Source: Emticicia sp. BO119 | GTDB lineage: Bacteria > Bacteroidota > Bacteroidia > Cytophagales > Spirosomataceae | NCBI RefSeq assembly: GCF_013912375.1 | Contig: NZ_JACETV010000004.1 | Coordinates: forward strand, 434,001-498,000 | Length of the DNA stretch: 64,000 nucleotides | Reading direction: 5' to 3' | In this document: piece by piece, positions 9,566 to 17,437 of the stretch | Layout of the letters: each line of letters opens with the position of its first letter | How positions within the stretch are numbered: the stretch's first letter is position 1 | Translations under genes and position numbers: made by a program | Notes under the pieces: model-generated | What the model saw: the letters and a program-made list of their open reading frames with translations, nothing else | What the model was told of the DNA's origin: nothing | Database searches by the model: none

Positions 9566-10354
9566 TTAGATTTTAGCAATAAATTCACCGAGTTTTGCAC
9601 CTGGATTGTCATCTTTCATAAAGGTTTCACCAATTAGAAACCCTTTATATCCTACTAATTTTAATTGGTTAATTGTTTCGGGCTGACTAATACAACTTTC
9701 AGAAATCTTCACAATTCTTGCCGGAATTTTATCAGCTAATGCTAAAGATGCATTGACGTTATTTTCCGCAAAGTTTTTCAGATTCCGATTATTTACTCCA
9801 ATAATATCTACATTTTCTAACGGACTCCTTTCCAATTCTTCCTCATCATGTATCTCTAAAAGGACTTCCAGACCCAGGTCATGCGCTTTCAGGCTTAGTT
9901 CTTTTATCTGTGCGGGGCTTAAACAAGCGGCAATTAACAAAATAACATCGGCACCCCACGCTCTGGCTTCATAGAGTTGATAGGTATCAATCATAAAGTC
10001 TTTTCTCAGAATTGGCGTATCAGGGTTAGCTGCTCTGGCTTTGAGCAAATCTTCTTTTGTTCCTCCAAAAAAATCAGTATCAGTCAATACCGATAAACCC
10101 GCAGCCCCTGCCGAGGCATAACCGTTTGTAACAAATTCAACAGTCAGTTGGTCGTTGATAATGCCTTTAGAAGGAGATTTTCGTTTATGTTCGGCTATAA
10201 TTCCCGAAGAACCATCGGCTTTTAATCTTTCACTTAAGGATATGGTTTTTCTCGAAAAAAGCGGCTCTTTTGCTAAATCTTCTATAGTAGTTTTTGCTTT
10301 AGCTTCCGCTACTTCAATGGCTTTACGAGCCACTATTTTATCTAAAATGGTCAT
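9566..10354 (-). CDS. trpC: Indole-3-glycerol phosphate synthase
   Basis: Ring-closing decarboxylase converting CdRP to indole-3-glycerol phosphate. The 262-aa TIM barrel carries the family signatures EHKRKSPSKG, LRKDFMID, EIHDEEE, IGVNNRNLKNF, ISESCIS and GFLIGETFM. Length and spacing are normal. It follows trpD by 30 bp and precedes trpF by 108 bp in the operon. Confidence 0.96.
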   Translation of the reverse strand: MTILDKIVARKAIEVAEAKAKTTIEDLAKEPLFSRKTISLSERLKADGSSGIIAEHKRKSPSKGIINDQLTVEFVTNGYASAGAAGLSVLTDTDFFGGTKEDLLKARAANPDTPILRKDFMIDTYQLYEARAWGADVILLIAACLSPAQIKELSLKAHDLGLEVLLEIHDEEELERSPLENVDIIGVNNRNLKNFAENNVNASLALADKIPARIVKISESCISQPETINQLKLVGYKGFLIGETFMKDDNPGAKLGEFIAKI

Positions 10355-10384
10355 GTTATATGTATCAATAGGTAGTTTTATGGC

Positions 10385-11371
10385 TTATTCTTCAACTAAT
10401 TTTTTTAAGGCATTCAAGGCTTTTTTACTTTCGAGCGATTCCTTGGCTTGTGCAATGCCCTCGGCAATACTAATACCTCTGGCTACGCTTAAGGCTACTC
10501 CGGCGTTGGCCAGCACTACATTAGTTTGTGCATTTGTGCCTTTATTTTCTAATATGTTTATCAGAATACTGGCCGAATCTTCAAGTGTACTCCCTCCGTG
10601 CAAATCAGATTGCGCAGTTAAATCAAAGCTGAAATGCGATGGTGAGTGAACAAATACACCATGACGAGTGCCTATATTAAAGTCGTTAGTAAACGAAATT
10701 TCGTCATAACCCCCTAAATCATGTATAATACCAAACTGTGCTGCCGAACGGTTGAATAATTGCGTGTACAAATCAAATACAGTCATATCATATACGCCCG
10801 TCAGTTGTTTTTGTACTTTTGCCGGATTCAACAACGGCCCCAACATATTAAAAAAGGTCTTTAAGCCTAATTCTTTTCGGATAGGGGCTACATGCTTCAT
10901 CGCCGGGTGAAACAGAGGGGCATGCATATAACAAATACCTGCTGTTTCAATTTTATGTTTCAGAAAATCGACATCATTGGTAAACTTTACGCCTAAATAT
11001 TCAAGAACCGTACTTGAACCCACCGAAGATGAAACCCCATGATTGCCATGTTTGGCAATGGCTTGTCCGGCTCCGGCTACAACAAATGCTGATGTTGTAG
11101 AAATATTAAAAGTATCTTTACCATCACCCCCTGTACCACATACGTCCATCGGGTCGAAATCAGTTAAATCAATAGGTACGGCTAACTCAAGCATGGCTTG
11201 CTGAAAACCCTCTAATTCTTCCACAGTAATGCCTCGCATCTGAATACCCATCAGAAAAGCGGCAATCTGTGAATTGTTACTTTCTCCTCTTCCTATTGTC
11301 AACAAGGCTTCTTTAGCTTCCTTGCTTGATAAGGTTTGACCTTGCAATAAAATCTGCAGATATTGTTTCAT
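10385..11371 (-). CDS. trpD: Anthranilate phosphoribosyltransferase
   Basis: Transfers the phosphoribosyl group of PRPP to anthranilate. The 328-aa protein shows the PRPP loop VCGTGGDGKDTFNIST (GTGGD at 79-83), KHGNHGVSSSVGS, and the NMLGPLLNPA motif. The ATG at 11371 is preferred over an in-frame TTG at 11392, because the family normally begins close to the MKQYLQILLQGQ helix and the TTG lies only 1 base after the trpG stop codon. The gap to trpG is then 22 bp. Confidence 0.95.
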   Translation of the reverse strand: MKQYLQILLQGQTLSSKEAKEALLTIGRGESNNSQIAAFLMGIQMRGITVEELEGFQQAMLELAVPIDLTDFDPMDVCGTGGDGKDTFNISTTSAFVVAGAGQAIAKHGNHGVSSSVGSSTVLEYLGVKFTNDVDFLKHKIETAGICYMHAPLFHPAMKHVAPIRKELGLKTFFNMLGPLLNPAKVQKQLTGVYDMTVFDLYTQLFNRSAAQFGIIHDLGGYDEISFTNDFNIGTRHGVFVHSPSHFSFDLTAQSDLHGGSTLEDSASILINILENKGTNAQTNVVLANAGVALSVARGISIAEGIAQAKESLESKKALNALKKLVEE

Positions 11372-11393
11372 TTTAGGATAATAATTAGGCAAA

Positions 11394-11960
11394 TTAATTT
11401 TTCAACCAGTTTTCAACCATTCTTACGCCATGTTGTGTCAGGTATGCTTCAGGGTGGAACTGAACGCCTCGCACATCATATCTGGTGTGAGCTTCAGCCA
11501 TCACAAAGCCTTTTTCGTCAACAGCCGTTATTTTAAGCTCTTCGGGCATAGTTTCGGGTACAACCGTCCAGGAATGATAACGGCACACCTCTATTTTTTC
11601 GGGTACGCCCTGAAAAAGCTTTTCACCCTTATCTGTAATAATACAAGAGGTTGTAACCCCGTGCAGCACATCGCCCATATTATGCAATTTAGCTCCGAAT
11701 GCTTCTCCGATTGCCTGATGACCCAGGCATACCCCAAAAATACTTTTCTTGGATGCATATTCTTTAATCAGGTCAATCATGATACCTGCTTCTTCAGGAA
11801 TACCCGGCCCCGGTGAAAGCAGGATTTTATCGTATTTTGCTACGTCTTCTAATGCTATTTTATCGTTTCTGAATACATCTACGTTTCCACCTAAGTCTTT
11901 CAGAATATAGACCAGATTATAAACGAATGAGTCATAATTATCAAGAACCAGAATTTTCAT
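11394..11960 (-). CDS. trpG: Anthranilate synthase glutaminase component
   Basis: Class I glutamine amidotransferase that supplies ammonia to TrpE for anthranilate synthesis. The 188-aa protein has LLSPGPG (48-53), the nucleophile C78 in FGVCLGHQAIG, the VCRYHSW segment and the catalytic His-Glu in VQFHPEA. It could also serve p-aminobenzoate synthesis, as the two glutaminases are often shared; operon position points to tryptophan. The gap to trpE is 77 bp and holds a REP-like palindrome. Confidence 0.95.
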   Translation of the reverse strand: MKILVLDNYDSFVYNLVYILKDLGGNVDVFRNDKIALEDVAKYDKILLSPGPGIPEEAGIMIDLIKEYASKKSIFGVCLGHQAIGEAFGAKLHNMGDVLHGVTTSCIITDKGEKLFQGVPEKIEVCRYHSWTVVPETMPEELKITAVDEKGFVMAEAHTRYDVRGVQFHPEAYLTQHGVRMVENWLKN

Positions 11961-12012
11961 TTTTTAATATTTTATTGAAATTGTTATATCAATTTTTTAT
12001 TTTTCCCTTATG

Positions 12013-12039
12013 GCGAACGAGACGTTCGCGCCACAAATT
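12013..12039 (-). repeat. REP-like palindromic repeat overlapping the trpE stop codon
   Basis: A 27-base sequence identical, on the minus strand, to 51114-51140 on the plus strand. The core is the palindrome GCGAACG-TCTCG-TTCGC preceded by TTGTGGC. It lies directly downstream of trpE, sharing bases with its TAA, and in the same orientation relative to the gene as the other complete copy. Short GC-rich dispersed palindromes of this kind resemble REP sequences. Confidence 0.75.
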
Positions 12040-13462
12040 ATATTTCGCTTGCCATTTCAATGGCTTTCCTAAGAGCTGCCAATTTTAAATGTATCTCTTT
12101 CATTTCTAATTCTATATCTGACTTTGCCACAATACCCATACCTGCCTGATAGAAAAGCGTATTGTTTTTACTTAAGAAAGTACGGATAGCAATGGCATGA
12201 TTGAAATTGCCTTTGAAATCCATGAAACCAATAGCACCTCCGTAGATACTCCGGTTGGTTGGCTCGAATCGGTTAATAATGGTCATGGCATTGTGCTTAG
12301 GTGCGCCTGAGAGCGTACCTGCCGGAAAGGTATCTGCAACCAACTGCAAAGGATTAGTACCTTTGTGCATTTTTCCGGTTACTTTTGAAACCAGATGGAT
12401 TACGTGACTATAGAATTGTACCTCTTTAAAAATATCAACTTTTACTGAGTCTGAACTTCTGGATAAGTCATTCCGGGCTAAATCAACCAGCATCACGTGT
12501 TCTGCTGATTCTTTAGGATCGGCGTGTAGCTGGCGGGCTAATTCGGCATCGCTTTCGTCGTCACCGGTACGTCTGAAAGTACCAGCAATCGGATGAATTT
12601 CTGCCTGCCCATCTTTAATATAAATCTGCTTTTCAGGCGAACTGCCAAAAATATGGTAATCACCACCATCAAAATAGAATAAGTAAGGAGAAGGATTGAT
12701 AGAGCGTAAGGCCCGGTAAACATTAAAATCATCGCCCTCGAATTTTCTTGAAAAACGTCTGGAAGGAACTATCTGGAATACATCACCGCGTAAACAATGG
12801 CCAATACATTTTTGGATGATTTCTCGCATATCGTCATCGTTAATATTAGTCAATTCTTCGCTATCAGCCTTGAATCTTGAAGTGGTTACTTTAGGGTTTT
12901 TGACAAAAAGCTCCAGTTTTTCCAGGCCATCTTTGTCTGGTTGAGGTTCTTGGCCTTCAGGCGTATAGGTATGCTCAAAAATGTATAATTCGTCTTTAAA
13001 ATGGTTGATAGCAATTACATATCGGTAAACACGGTAGAGGATTTGCGGAATGGTGGTTTCAGCACTTTTTTCCTGAATCTCTATGTCTTCAAAATATTCT
13101 ACAGAATCATAAGTAATATGCCCGAACAACCCATTCGTAATAAAAGAAAACTCACTTTTAGGCATCTCAAATTTAGCTGCAAAATCCTGTAAAACGCCTA
13201 CTGCCTCTTTACGATTGGCTAAAGCGAACTGGTTCTTGGTGCCGTCCGGGAATTTCTGGGTAACAACATCGTTGTCTAATTGAAAACTGGCTACTTCGTC
13301 GCAGGCAATATAGCTGAAACTATTGTGCATAGCGTGGTAATCGGCACTTTCGAGAATAACCGAATGGGGGTATTGACTACGGATTCTTTGAAAAATTCCG
13401 ACCGGAGTAAGCATATCGGCCAATAAACGTTTATATCGGGTTGTTATACCAAACTTTTGCAT
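12038..13462 (-). CDS. trpE: Anthranilate synthase component I
   Basis: Chorismate-using subunit making anthranilate with TrpG. The 474-aa protein has the N-terminal feedback-site motif VILESAD (L37-E38-S39) that binds tryptophan in this family, so allosteric inhibition is expected. The chorismate-binding domain carries FQIVPSRRF, SPYLFYFDGGDYHIFGSSPE, HPIAGTFRRTG, MLVDLARND, FPAGTLSGAPK, and YGGAIGFMDF followed by AIRTF. It is the first intact gene of the operon. Its ATG lies 5 bases after the stop that the broken upstream gene would use if its frame were restored, showing how tightly these two were packed. Confidence 0.97.
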   Translation of the reverse strand: MQKFGITTRYKRLLADMLTPVGIFQRIRSQYPHSVILESADYHAMHNSFSYIACDEVASFQLDNDVVTQKFPDGTKNQFALANRKEAVGVLQDFAAKFEMPKSEFSFITNGLFGHITYDSVEYFEDIEIQEKSAETTIPQILYRVYRYVIAINHFKDELYIFEHTYTPEGQEPQPDKDGLEKLELFVKNPKVTTSRFKADSEELTNINDDDMREIIQKCIGHCLRGDVFQIVPSRRFSRKFEGDDFNVYRALRSINPSPYLFYFDGGDYHIFGSSPEKQIYIKDGQAEIHPIAGTFRRTGDDESDAELARQLHADPKESAEHVMLVDLARNDLSRSSDSVKVDIFKEVQFYSHVIHLVSKVTGKMHKGTNPLQLVADTFPAGTLSGAPKHNAMTIINRFEPTNRSIYGGAIGFMDFKGNFNHAIAIRTFLSKNNTLFYQAGMGIVAKSDIELEMKEIHLKLAALRKAIEMASEI

Positions 13463-13467
13463 TTCTA

Positions 13468-13879
13468 TCAGAGGTTTGTACTAATATTTTTATTAATCAA
13501 TTTCAGTGTTCGAATAAATTCTGCTTGTCGTTCCGGTGAAATAATCACAGAATCATAATTTATCATAATAAATCTCAATTCTATCTCTTACTGATAAAGC
13601 CGGAGAACTGATTGGATTAGCTGTTTTTTTTATTTTTCTTATCTTTTTTATCTCAATTGTTTCATTAAACACGAATCCGCATACAATTTTCAAAGTATTT
13701 CCCTCAATCTGGTAATAGGTTCTGAATAAGAAACTCAGAATCAAGACTTTCACTACCATAAGCACTCCCACCATTATCCAGATCTTTTCAAGGGCTGTCA
13801 TTACCACCAATACTATAAGAAAACATAGAAGGGGGGCAAAAAGCCAGTAACTTATTTTTGAATGGAATCTTTGATGCAT
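13468..13879 (-). pseudogene. Small PH-like membrane protein gene broken by a one-base frameshift
   Basis: The reading frame from the ATG at 13879 gives two hydrophobic segments (SYWLFAPLLCFLIVLVVM and a second) and a bacterial PH-like beta domain (YYQIEGNTLKIVCG...VRDRIEIYYD), then stops at 13553. Starting at 13560, a shift of one base opens NYDSVIISPERQAEFIRTLK, which continues to a TGA at 13468-13470. The combined sequence reads IEIYY-D-NYDSVIISP, the usual end of this family (IEI.Y..YDSV.ISP...FI..L). One extra A in the A-run at 13559-13561 explains everything. The restored gene (about 136 aa) would end 5 bp before trpE. It may be a true pseudogene or a sequencing error. A GTG at 13900 is a less likely start because it lies inside the attenuator hairpin. 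Confidence 0.82.
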
Positions 13880-13884
13880 AGCAC

Positions 13885-13920
13885 AAAAAAAGCGGCTCAC
13901 AGGATGAACTGTAAGCCGCT
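13885..13920 (-). terminator. Attenuator terminator of the trp operon
   Basis: On the minus strand, AGCGGCTTACAG pairs with CTGTGAGCCGCT (11 of 12 pairs plus a G-U) around a 6-base loop and is followed at once by a run of seven T. This is a textbook intrinsic terminator placed between the promoter and the first structural gene, 5 bases before the ATG at 13879. It is expected to form when tryptophan-charged tRNA is plentiful. Confidence 0.9.
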
Positions 13921-14000
13921 GAATATATTTTGATTACTCAATACATAGCTATGCTGTTCATCCTTTGCCGGAAGAACGCCACCACCAGATGTTAGCTATG
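13901..14000 (-). promoter_or_regulatory. trp leader antiterminator and alternative pairings
   Basis: Two competing helices are visible in the leader RNA. First, 13956-13964 and 13901-13909 are complementary over 9 bp; this pairing would destroy the terminator stem, so it is the antiterminator. Second, 13993-14000 (just upstream of the Trp codons) pairs with 13944-13951 over 8 bp, which would favour the terminator by sequestering the antiterminator strand. The TGA of the leader peptide (13958-13960) lies inside the antiterminator strand, so a ribosome finishing the peptide blocks it, while one stalled at the Trp codons leaves it free. A conserved RNA called Bacteroid-trp has been described upstream of trp genes in this phylum; membership was not tested. 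Confidence 0.82.
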
Positions 14001-14017
14001 ATATTTCGTCGATTCAT
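13958..14017 (-). CDS. trpL: Trp operon leader peptide (19 aa, three tandem Trp)
   Basis: An ATG at 14017 opens a 19-codon frame, MNRRNIIANIWWWRSSGKG, ending in TGA at 13958. Three consecutive UGG codons are very unlikely by chance in AT-rich DNA. With a promoter upstream and an attenuator hairpin downstream, they identify a leader peptide whose translation senses charged tRNA-Trp. There is no clear Shine-Dalgarno, as usual in this phylum. The peptide itself needs no function. Confidence 0.9.
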   Translation of the reverse strand: MNRRNIIANIWWWRSSGKG

Positions 14018-14040
14018 TGTCTGTGTTGAAATTGTTGATA

Positions 14041-14070
14041 CAAAAGTATTGCGTAAATTTTTAAAACAAA
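14041..14070 (-). promoter_or_regulatory. Promoter of the trp operon
   Basis: On the minus strand, TTTG (14070-14067) is followed after 18 bases by TACTTTTG (14048-14041), matching the Bacteroidota consensus TTG / TAnnTTTG. Transcription would begin near 14035, about 18 bases before the leader peptide ATG. Confidence 0.75.
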
Positions 14071-14172
14071 ATTTTTTTAAGAATTTCTGAATATTTTTTT
14101 TATTATCTGGTAATAGCTAAGGTTTTTTACTGTTCTGGTTGTAAAACCAGGTATTTGCTATAGCCAGTATTT

Positions 14173-15321
14173 TCAAGGGGTATAGTCTATGGGTAAATCC
14201 TCTGCTACTAATTCCCAACTCCAATAGCCCTGGTAATGAATGCCCTCGGCATCAAAATATTGTCCGTCACTTTCAACGGTAACATTAGGTTTGAGTAGTT
14301 TTATGGTAGATACTTGCGGTGCAGTCTTATAAACATCATTAGCTTTTTTACGACTTCTGAAATAGGTATAAGGCTCTGCTTCGTTCACATAGGTTATCTC
14401 AAGTAAATCATCAAATTTTAGTAGCGGATGACCTCTTGTCGAAAGCGTACTATCAATAATCTCTTTGTATGTAAGGGTTTGTTGAGGGAGATTGCTCTTA
14501 TTAAAAAATTTTGTGGTAATATAAACGGTAGAATCGCCGGGTAGTGCTACTAATAAAGTGTCCTTACGAGGAACATAGCGTTTAACAATTTTCTTCAATA
14601 AAAAACCTTCTTCAAATAACTGTCTTTGATACAAGGAACGCATAAAGTGCATAATCGAGCCATAATAGGCTTTATGTCTGTTCTCTACCCATCTTTTTTC
14701 TTCCTTCTCATTATTTGGAATCAAGCTCTCATATACTACATGACCACTGTAAAAAATCCGGTGTTTTTCTTTGTTCAAAGAATACTCGTCTAACTGAAAT
14801 TTCAATTTATAGCCTAAGCCTCTGTTTTCAATAATAACTGGCTCCTGCGCCCTTGCAGTGAATTTCTCAGGCGCGTTCTCAAAATACAACACTTCCGGGT
14901 TAACCAATTTACATTGAATAGCATTTTCGCTTTGCCCAATAAAATTCTTAGAAAAAAAATCTACGTTATCCTGCCAATAAAGGTCCTTCTTACGGTGTGC
15001 TTTGATAGTAACAGCATCTAAGGCATTGTTACCAGGGACTAAATTAATGCGATACGATTTAGCAATTTCTGCCTGAATCGATAACACCAGTGTTTCAAAA
15101 CCTATATAAGAAACTACCAGATTGAATTTTCCTGGAGGTACATTTTTAAGCGAAAAAGTACCGTTTGAGTTTGTTTGAGTGCCCTTAGTCGAATTAGCCA
15201 GAAACACATTTGCGCCTGGGAGAGGTGTCTGGTCTTGATTGTTAATAATAATGCCTTTTATTTCAAACTGCCCGTATCCGAAGAAAGGGTAAAATAACAA
15301 TATGATTAAAATCTTTTTCAT
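14173..15321 (-). CDS. Exported protein with carboxypeptidase-like regulatory domain
   Basis: A 382-aa protein with a signal peptide (FFGYGQ at the cleavage zone) and an N-terminal CarboxypepD_reg-like beta sandwich at about residues 20-105 (IKGIIINNQDQTPLPGANVFLANSTKG, GTFSLKNVPPG, VSYIGFETL). The remaining 275 residues do not show a domain I recognise; they contain no TonB-receptor barrel signature, so this is not a SusC. It is last in a three-gene minus-strand operon (oxidoreductase, lipoprotein, this gene), 9 bp after the lipoprotein gene. Function unknown; surface or periplasmic. Confidence 0.8.
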   Translation of the reverse strand: MKKILIILLFYPFFGYGQFEIKGIIINNQDQTPLPGANVFLANSTKGTQTNSNGTFSLKNVPPGKFNLVVSYIGFETLVLSIQAEIAKSYRINLVPGNNALDAVTIKAHRKKDLYWQDNVDFFSKNFIGQSENAIQCKLVNPEVLYFENAPEKFTARAQEPVIIENRGLGYKLKFQLDEYSLNKEKHRIFYSGHVVYESLIPNNEKEEKRWVENRHKAYYGSIMHFMRSLYQRQLFEEGFLLKKIVKRYVPRKDTLLVALPGDSTVYITTKFFNKSNLPQQTLTYKEIIDSTLSTRGHPLLKFDDLLEITYVNEAEPYTYFRSRKKANDVYKTAPQVSTIKLLKPNVTVESDGQYFDAEGIHYQGYWSWELVAEDLPIDYTP

Positions 15322-15330
15322 GAAAATGGG

Positions 15331-15723
15331 CTACTTATATGTATCAATAATCCCTCCTGTCTGAAACGAAACTTCTTTTACTAAACTGGCAGCATTAAAA
15401 TACAATAACATTGAGCGCGAGTTAGTCGGATTCTGAATATGCTCACATTGAGGGCCTTTTTCTAAGAAAAACACAAAGACCTTTTCGTTACGACGGCTCA
15501 GAATCTGGTAGTCATATCGGCCGAAGTTTTCTATAATCAGGTTTTCACTCAGACCAAGTATTTTAGGTCTGAGTGCTTTCAGAGGGTCAATCAGTTTTAC
15601 TCGTTTGTCTTCACAACCACCTCTGTCAGTCTTGAAACTCTGTAAGTCAAAATCTCCTAAATCAGCTTTTTTATTTTTACAGGCACTTAAAACTAAAAGT
15701 GCAATAATTAATAATTTACGCAT
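15331..15723 (-). CDS. Small lipoprotein of unknown function
   Basis: A 130-aa protein starting MRKLLIIALLVLSAC, a clear lipoprotein signal with the lipid-modified Cys in the lipobox LSAC. The ATG at 15723 is preferred to the adjacent in-frame GTG at 15726. The mature part contains two further Cys (GGCEDKR and GPQCEHI) that could form a disulphide. It starts 5 bp after the oxidoreductase stop and ends 9 bp before the next gene, so it is co-transcribed. No family recognised. Confidence 0.75.
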   Translation of the reverse strand: MRKLLIIALLVLSACKNKKADLGDFDLQSFKTDRGGCEDKRVKLIDPLKALRPKILGLSENLIIENFGRYDYQILSRRNEKVFVFFLEKGPQCEHIQNPTNSRSMLLYFNAASLVKEVSFQTGGIIDTYK

Positions 15724-15728
15724 CACTT

Positions 15729-17126
15729 TTAAATTTTTATTTCTACCATTTGTTTGCCTGATCGGCTTTTCTCGGCCATAAAGCCCATCACATGGCTTTC
15801 AATAGACGCATCAATAGTTGATGTTAATAATTCGGGTTTATTCTGGGCTACTGCCTGCACAAAATTGCGGGCTAAACCATAGTCGCCGCCGGCATGGCCT
15901 GATGCCTGACTTTTGTATTCGGGCAATTCGCTGGCTCGCCATTTGGTGTTCTGTTTCGTACGAAAATCATAAGTCTGAATCTCGTCCATATCTCCCCACA
16001 CTTCCCCATGCGAAAACATCAGCCGGGTCTTACGGGCTTCAAAAGACGTAAAGGCTTCCATAGCAAAGTTTACTGTAATACCCCCCTCAAACTCCATTGA
16101 TGTAGTGTAATGGTCAGGCTGGTCGTTATTCATTCTATAAACACAACGACCGTATGGAGAAGTTTTCAGTTTCTCTAAAATTTCATCACCTTGCTTAGCC
16201 GGGTCATCGGTTACATCAAGTACTCTTATGCGCAGGCGTTGTTTATGGTAAATATTAATAGCCGAAAAAGGACATTCAGCTTCTACTTTACAGCCATCTG
16301 TACAACGCTCCGTGCTACCTTCAGGGGCATTTTCTTTTCTGAACCAACTCAATGAGCCATAAGCTGCAATATTTTTACAGGGTTTGCCGATAATCCAGCG
16401 CAGAATATCCAGATCATGGCAGGATTTTGCCAGAATAATCGGATTCGTGTCTTTGGCCACATGCCAGTTGCCCCGCACATACGAGTGTGCCATGTGCTGG
16501 TATTCAATACCCTCCAGATGATTGACACTGATTAATTGTCCGAACTGGCCGCTTTGTGCGATTTCTTTTAGTTTTCTGAAATACGGCGTATAGCGTAATA
16601 CATGGCAAACAGCAATAATTCTTTGGGTTTTCTTAGCCATTGCCAATATATCTAAACATTCTTGATATGATGGTGAAATAGGTTTTTCAAGTAGTACATG
16701 ATAGCCCATTTCCAGTGCTTTCATAGCCGGGCCGTAATGCAGGTCGTCAGGAGTTGAGATGATAATGGCATCGGCAAACTTAGGTACCTTAAAAACATCT
16801 TCCCATGTTTTAAAACGATTTTTCTCTGCTATATTATGATCTTTAGTGTATTTATTGTTTCTGAATGGGATGGGTTCTGCTACCCCTACTATATCCAATT
16901 CATTCGGAAATGCCAGGGCAAAGCGCCCATATACATTGCCTCTGTTACCTGCCCCTAAAACAATAGCTGTTACTGGTTGTTCAAATGCAATGTATCGTTC
17001 GTCATGTGGTAGTTCGATAGGTTCGTTATCAGGGTTTTCTGCAAAAGCATCGGTATTGAAAAATGATAAACCACCAGTAGTTAAGCCAAAGGCTTTAAGA
17101 ATATCTCGTCTTGAAAAACTGTCCAT
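15729..17126 (-). CDS. Tat-exported Gfo/Idh/MocA-family oxidoreductase
   Basis: A 465-aa protein with a twin-arginine signal (FSRRDILKAFGLTTGG) followed by a Rossmann fold with the dinucleotide motif IVLGAGNRG and the family motif EKPIS. The C-terminal half contains a Cys-rich insert (ERCTDGCKVEAECPF) seen in some members of this family. The catalytic His candidate lies in KSCHDLDILRW. The reaction is NAD(P)-dependent oxidation or reduction of a sugar or polyol; the substrate is not readable. Folded export through Tat would carry the cofactor to the periplasm. It is first in its operon and diverges from the small gene at 17192. Confidence 0.9.
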   Translation of the reverse strand: MDSFSRRDILKAFGLTTGGLSFFNTDAFAENPDNEPIELPHDERYIAFEQPVTAIVLGAGNRGNVYGRFALAFPNELDIVGVAEPIPFRNNKYTKDHNIAEKNRFKTWEDVFKVPKFADAIIISTPDDLHYGPAMKALEMGYHVLLEKPISPSYQECLDILAMAKKTQRIIAVCHVLRYTPYFRKLKEIAQSGQFGQLISVNHLEGIEYQHMAHSYVRGNWHVAKDTNPIILAKSCHDLDILRWIIGKPCKNIAAYGSLSWFRKENAPEGSTERCTDGCKVEAECPFSAINIYHKQRLRIRVLDVTDDPAKQGDEILEKLKTSPYGRCVYRMNNDQPDHYTTSMEFEGGITVNFAMEAFTSFEARKTRLMFSHGEVWGDMDEIQTYDFRTKQNTKWRASELPEYKSQASGHAGGDYGLARNFVQAVAQNKPELLTSTIDASIESHVMGFMAEKSRSGKQMVEIKI

Positions 17127-17151
17127 TTAGGGTAGAATCGTTAAAATTGAT

Positions 17152-17159
17152 TACTTTTG
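17152..17159 (+). promoter_or_regulatory. Candidate -7 element for the small membrane protein gene
   Basis: TACTTTTG matches TAnnTTTG and lies 33 bases upstream of the ATG at 17192. No matching -33 TTG was found at the usual distance, so this is only a partial promoter match. Confidence 0.4.
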
Positions 17160-17191
17160 CAAATATACTATAAACACAAACACATCAATTA

Positions 17192-17401
17192 ATGCAAGGA
17201 AAATTAGTAAAGATAGTGCCTGCTTTCATGCTTGTTGTTATGGTTATTATCACAGCGGCAGTATTGGTGGCCTATTATACAGGCCATCAGGCATTAGCAC
17301 TTACAATCCAGAAAATTCAGTTTTATACAGTTGGAATAGGTGCTGTTGTAAGCCTGTTTCTGCTGTTTAAGCAACGCCAGCAAAAGAAAAAAGCTGAATA
17401 A
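17192..17401 (+). CDS. Small two-helix membrane protein
   Basis: A 69-aa protein with two hydrophobic segments (about residues 8-28 and 42-60) and a basic tail (KQRQQKKKAE). No family recognised. It has its own candidate promoter element and an intrinsic terminator overlapping its stop codon, so it is a single-gene unit. This supports it as a real gene despite its size. The topology with a positive C-terminus suggests both ends are cytoplasmic. Confidence 0.7.
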   Translation: MQGKLVKIVPAFMLVVMVIITAAVLVAYYTGHQALALTIQKIQFYTVGIGAVVSLFLLFKQRQQKKKAE

Positions 17402-17430
17402 ACTAACAGGTTTATTCAGCTTCTGTTTTC
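17393..17430 (+). terminator. Intrinsic terminator of the small membrane protein gene
   Basis: A perfect 11-bp stem (GCTGAATAAAC and GTTTATTCAGC) with a 6-base loop is followed by TTCTGTTTT. The stem includes the TAA stop codon (17399-17401). The opposite gene ends at 17438, so it may serve both directions. Confidence 0.75.
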
Positions 17431-17437
17431 AGGTAGA

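Noticed and set aside
10155-10649. 164-codon plus-strand frame across the trpC-trpD junction
   Set aside because: It runs antisense to two well-identified enzymes and shows no family features.
13553-13900. Intact 115-aa gene starting with GTG at 13900
   Set aside because: The GTG lies in the attenuator stem, the ATG at 13879 is a better start, and the protein end is truncated by a frameshift. Treated as a pseudogene.
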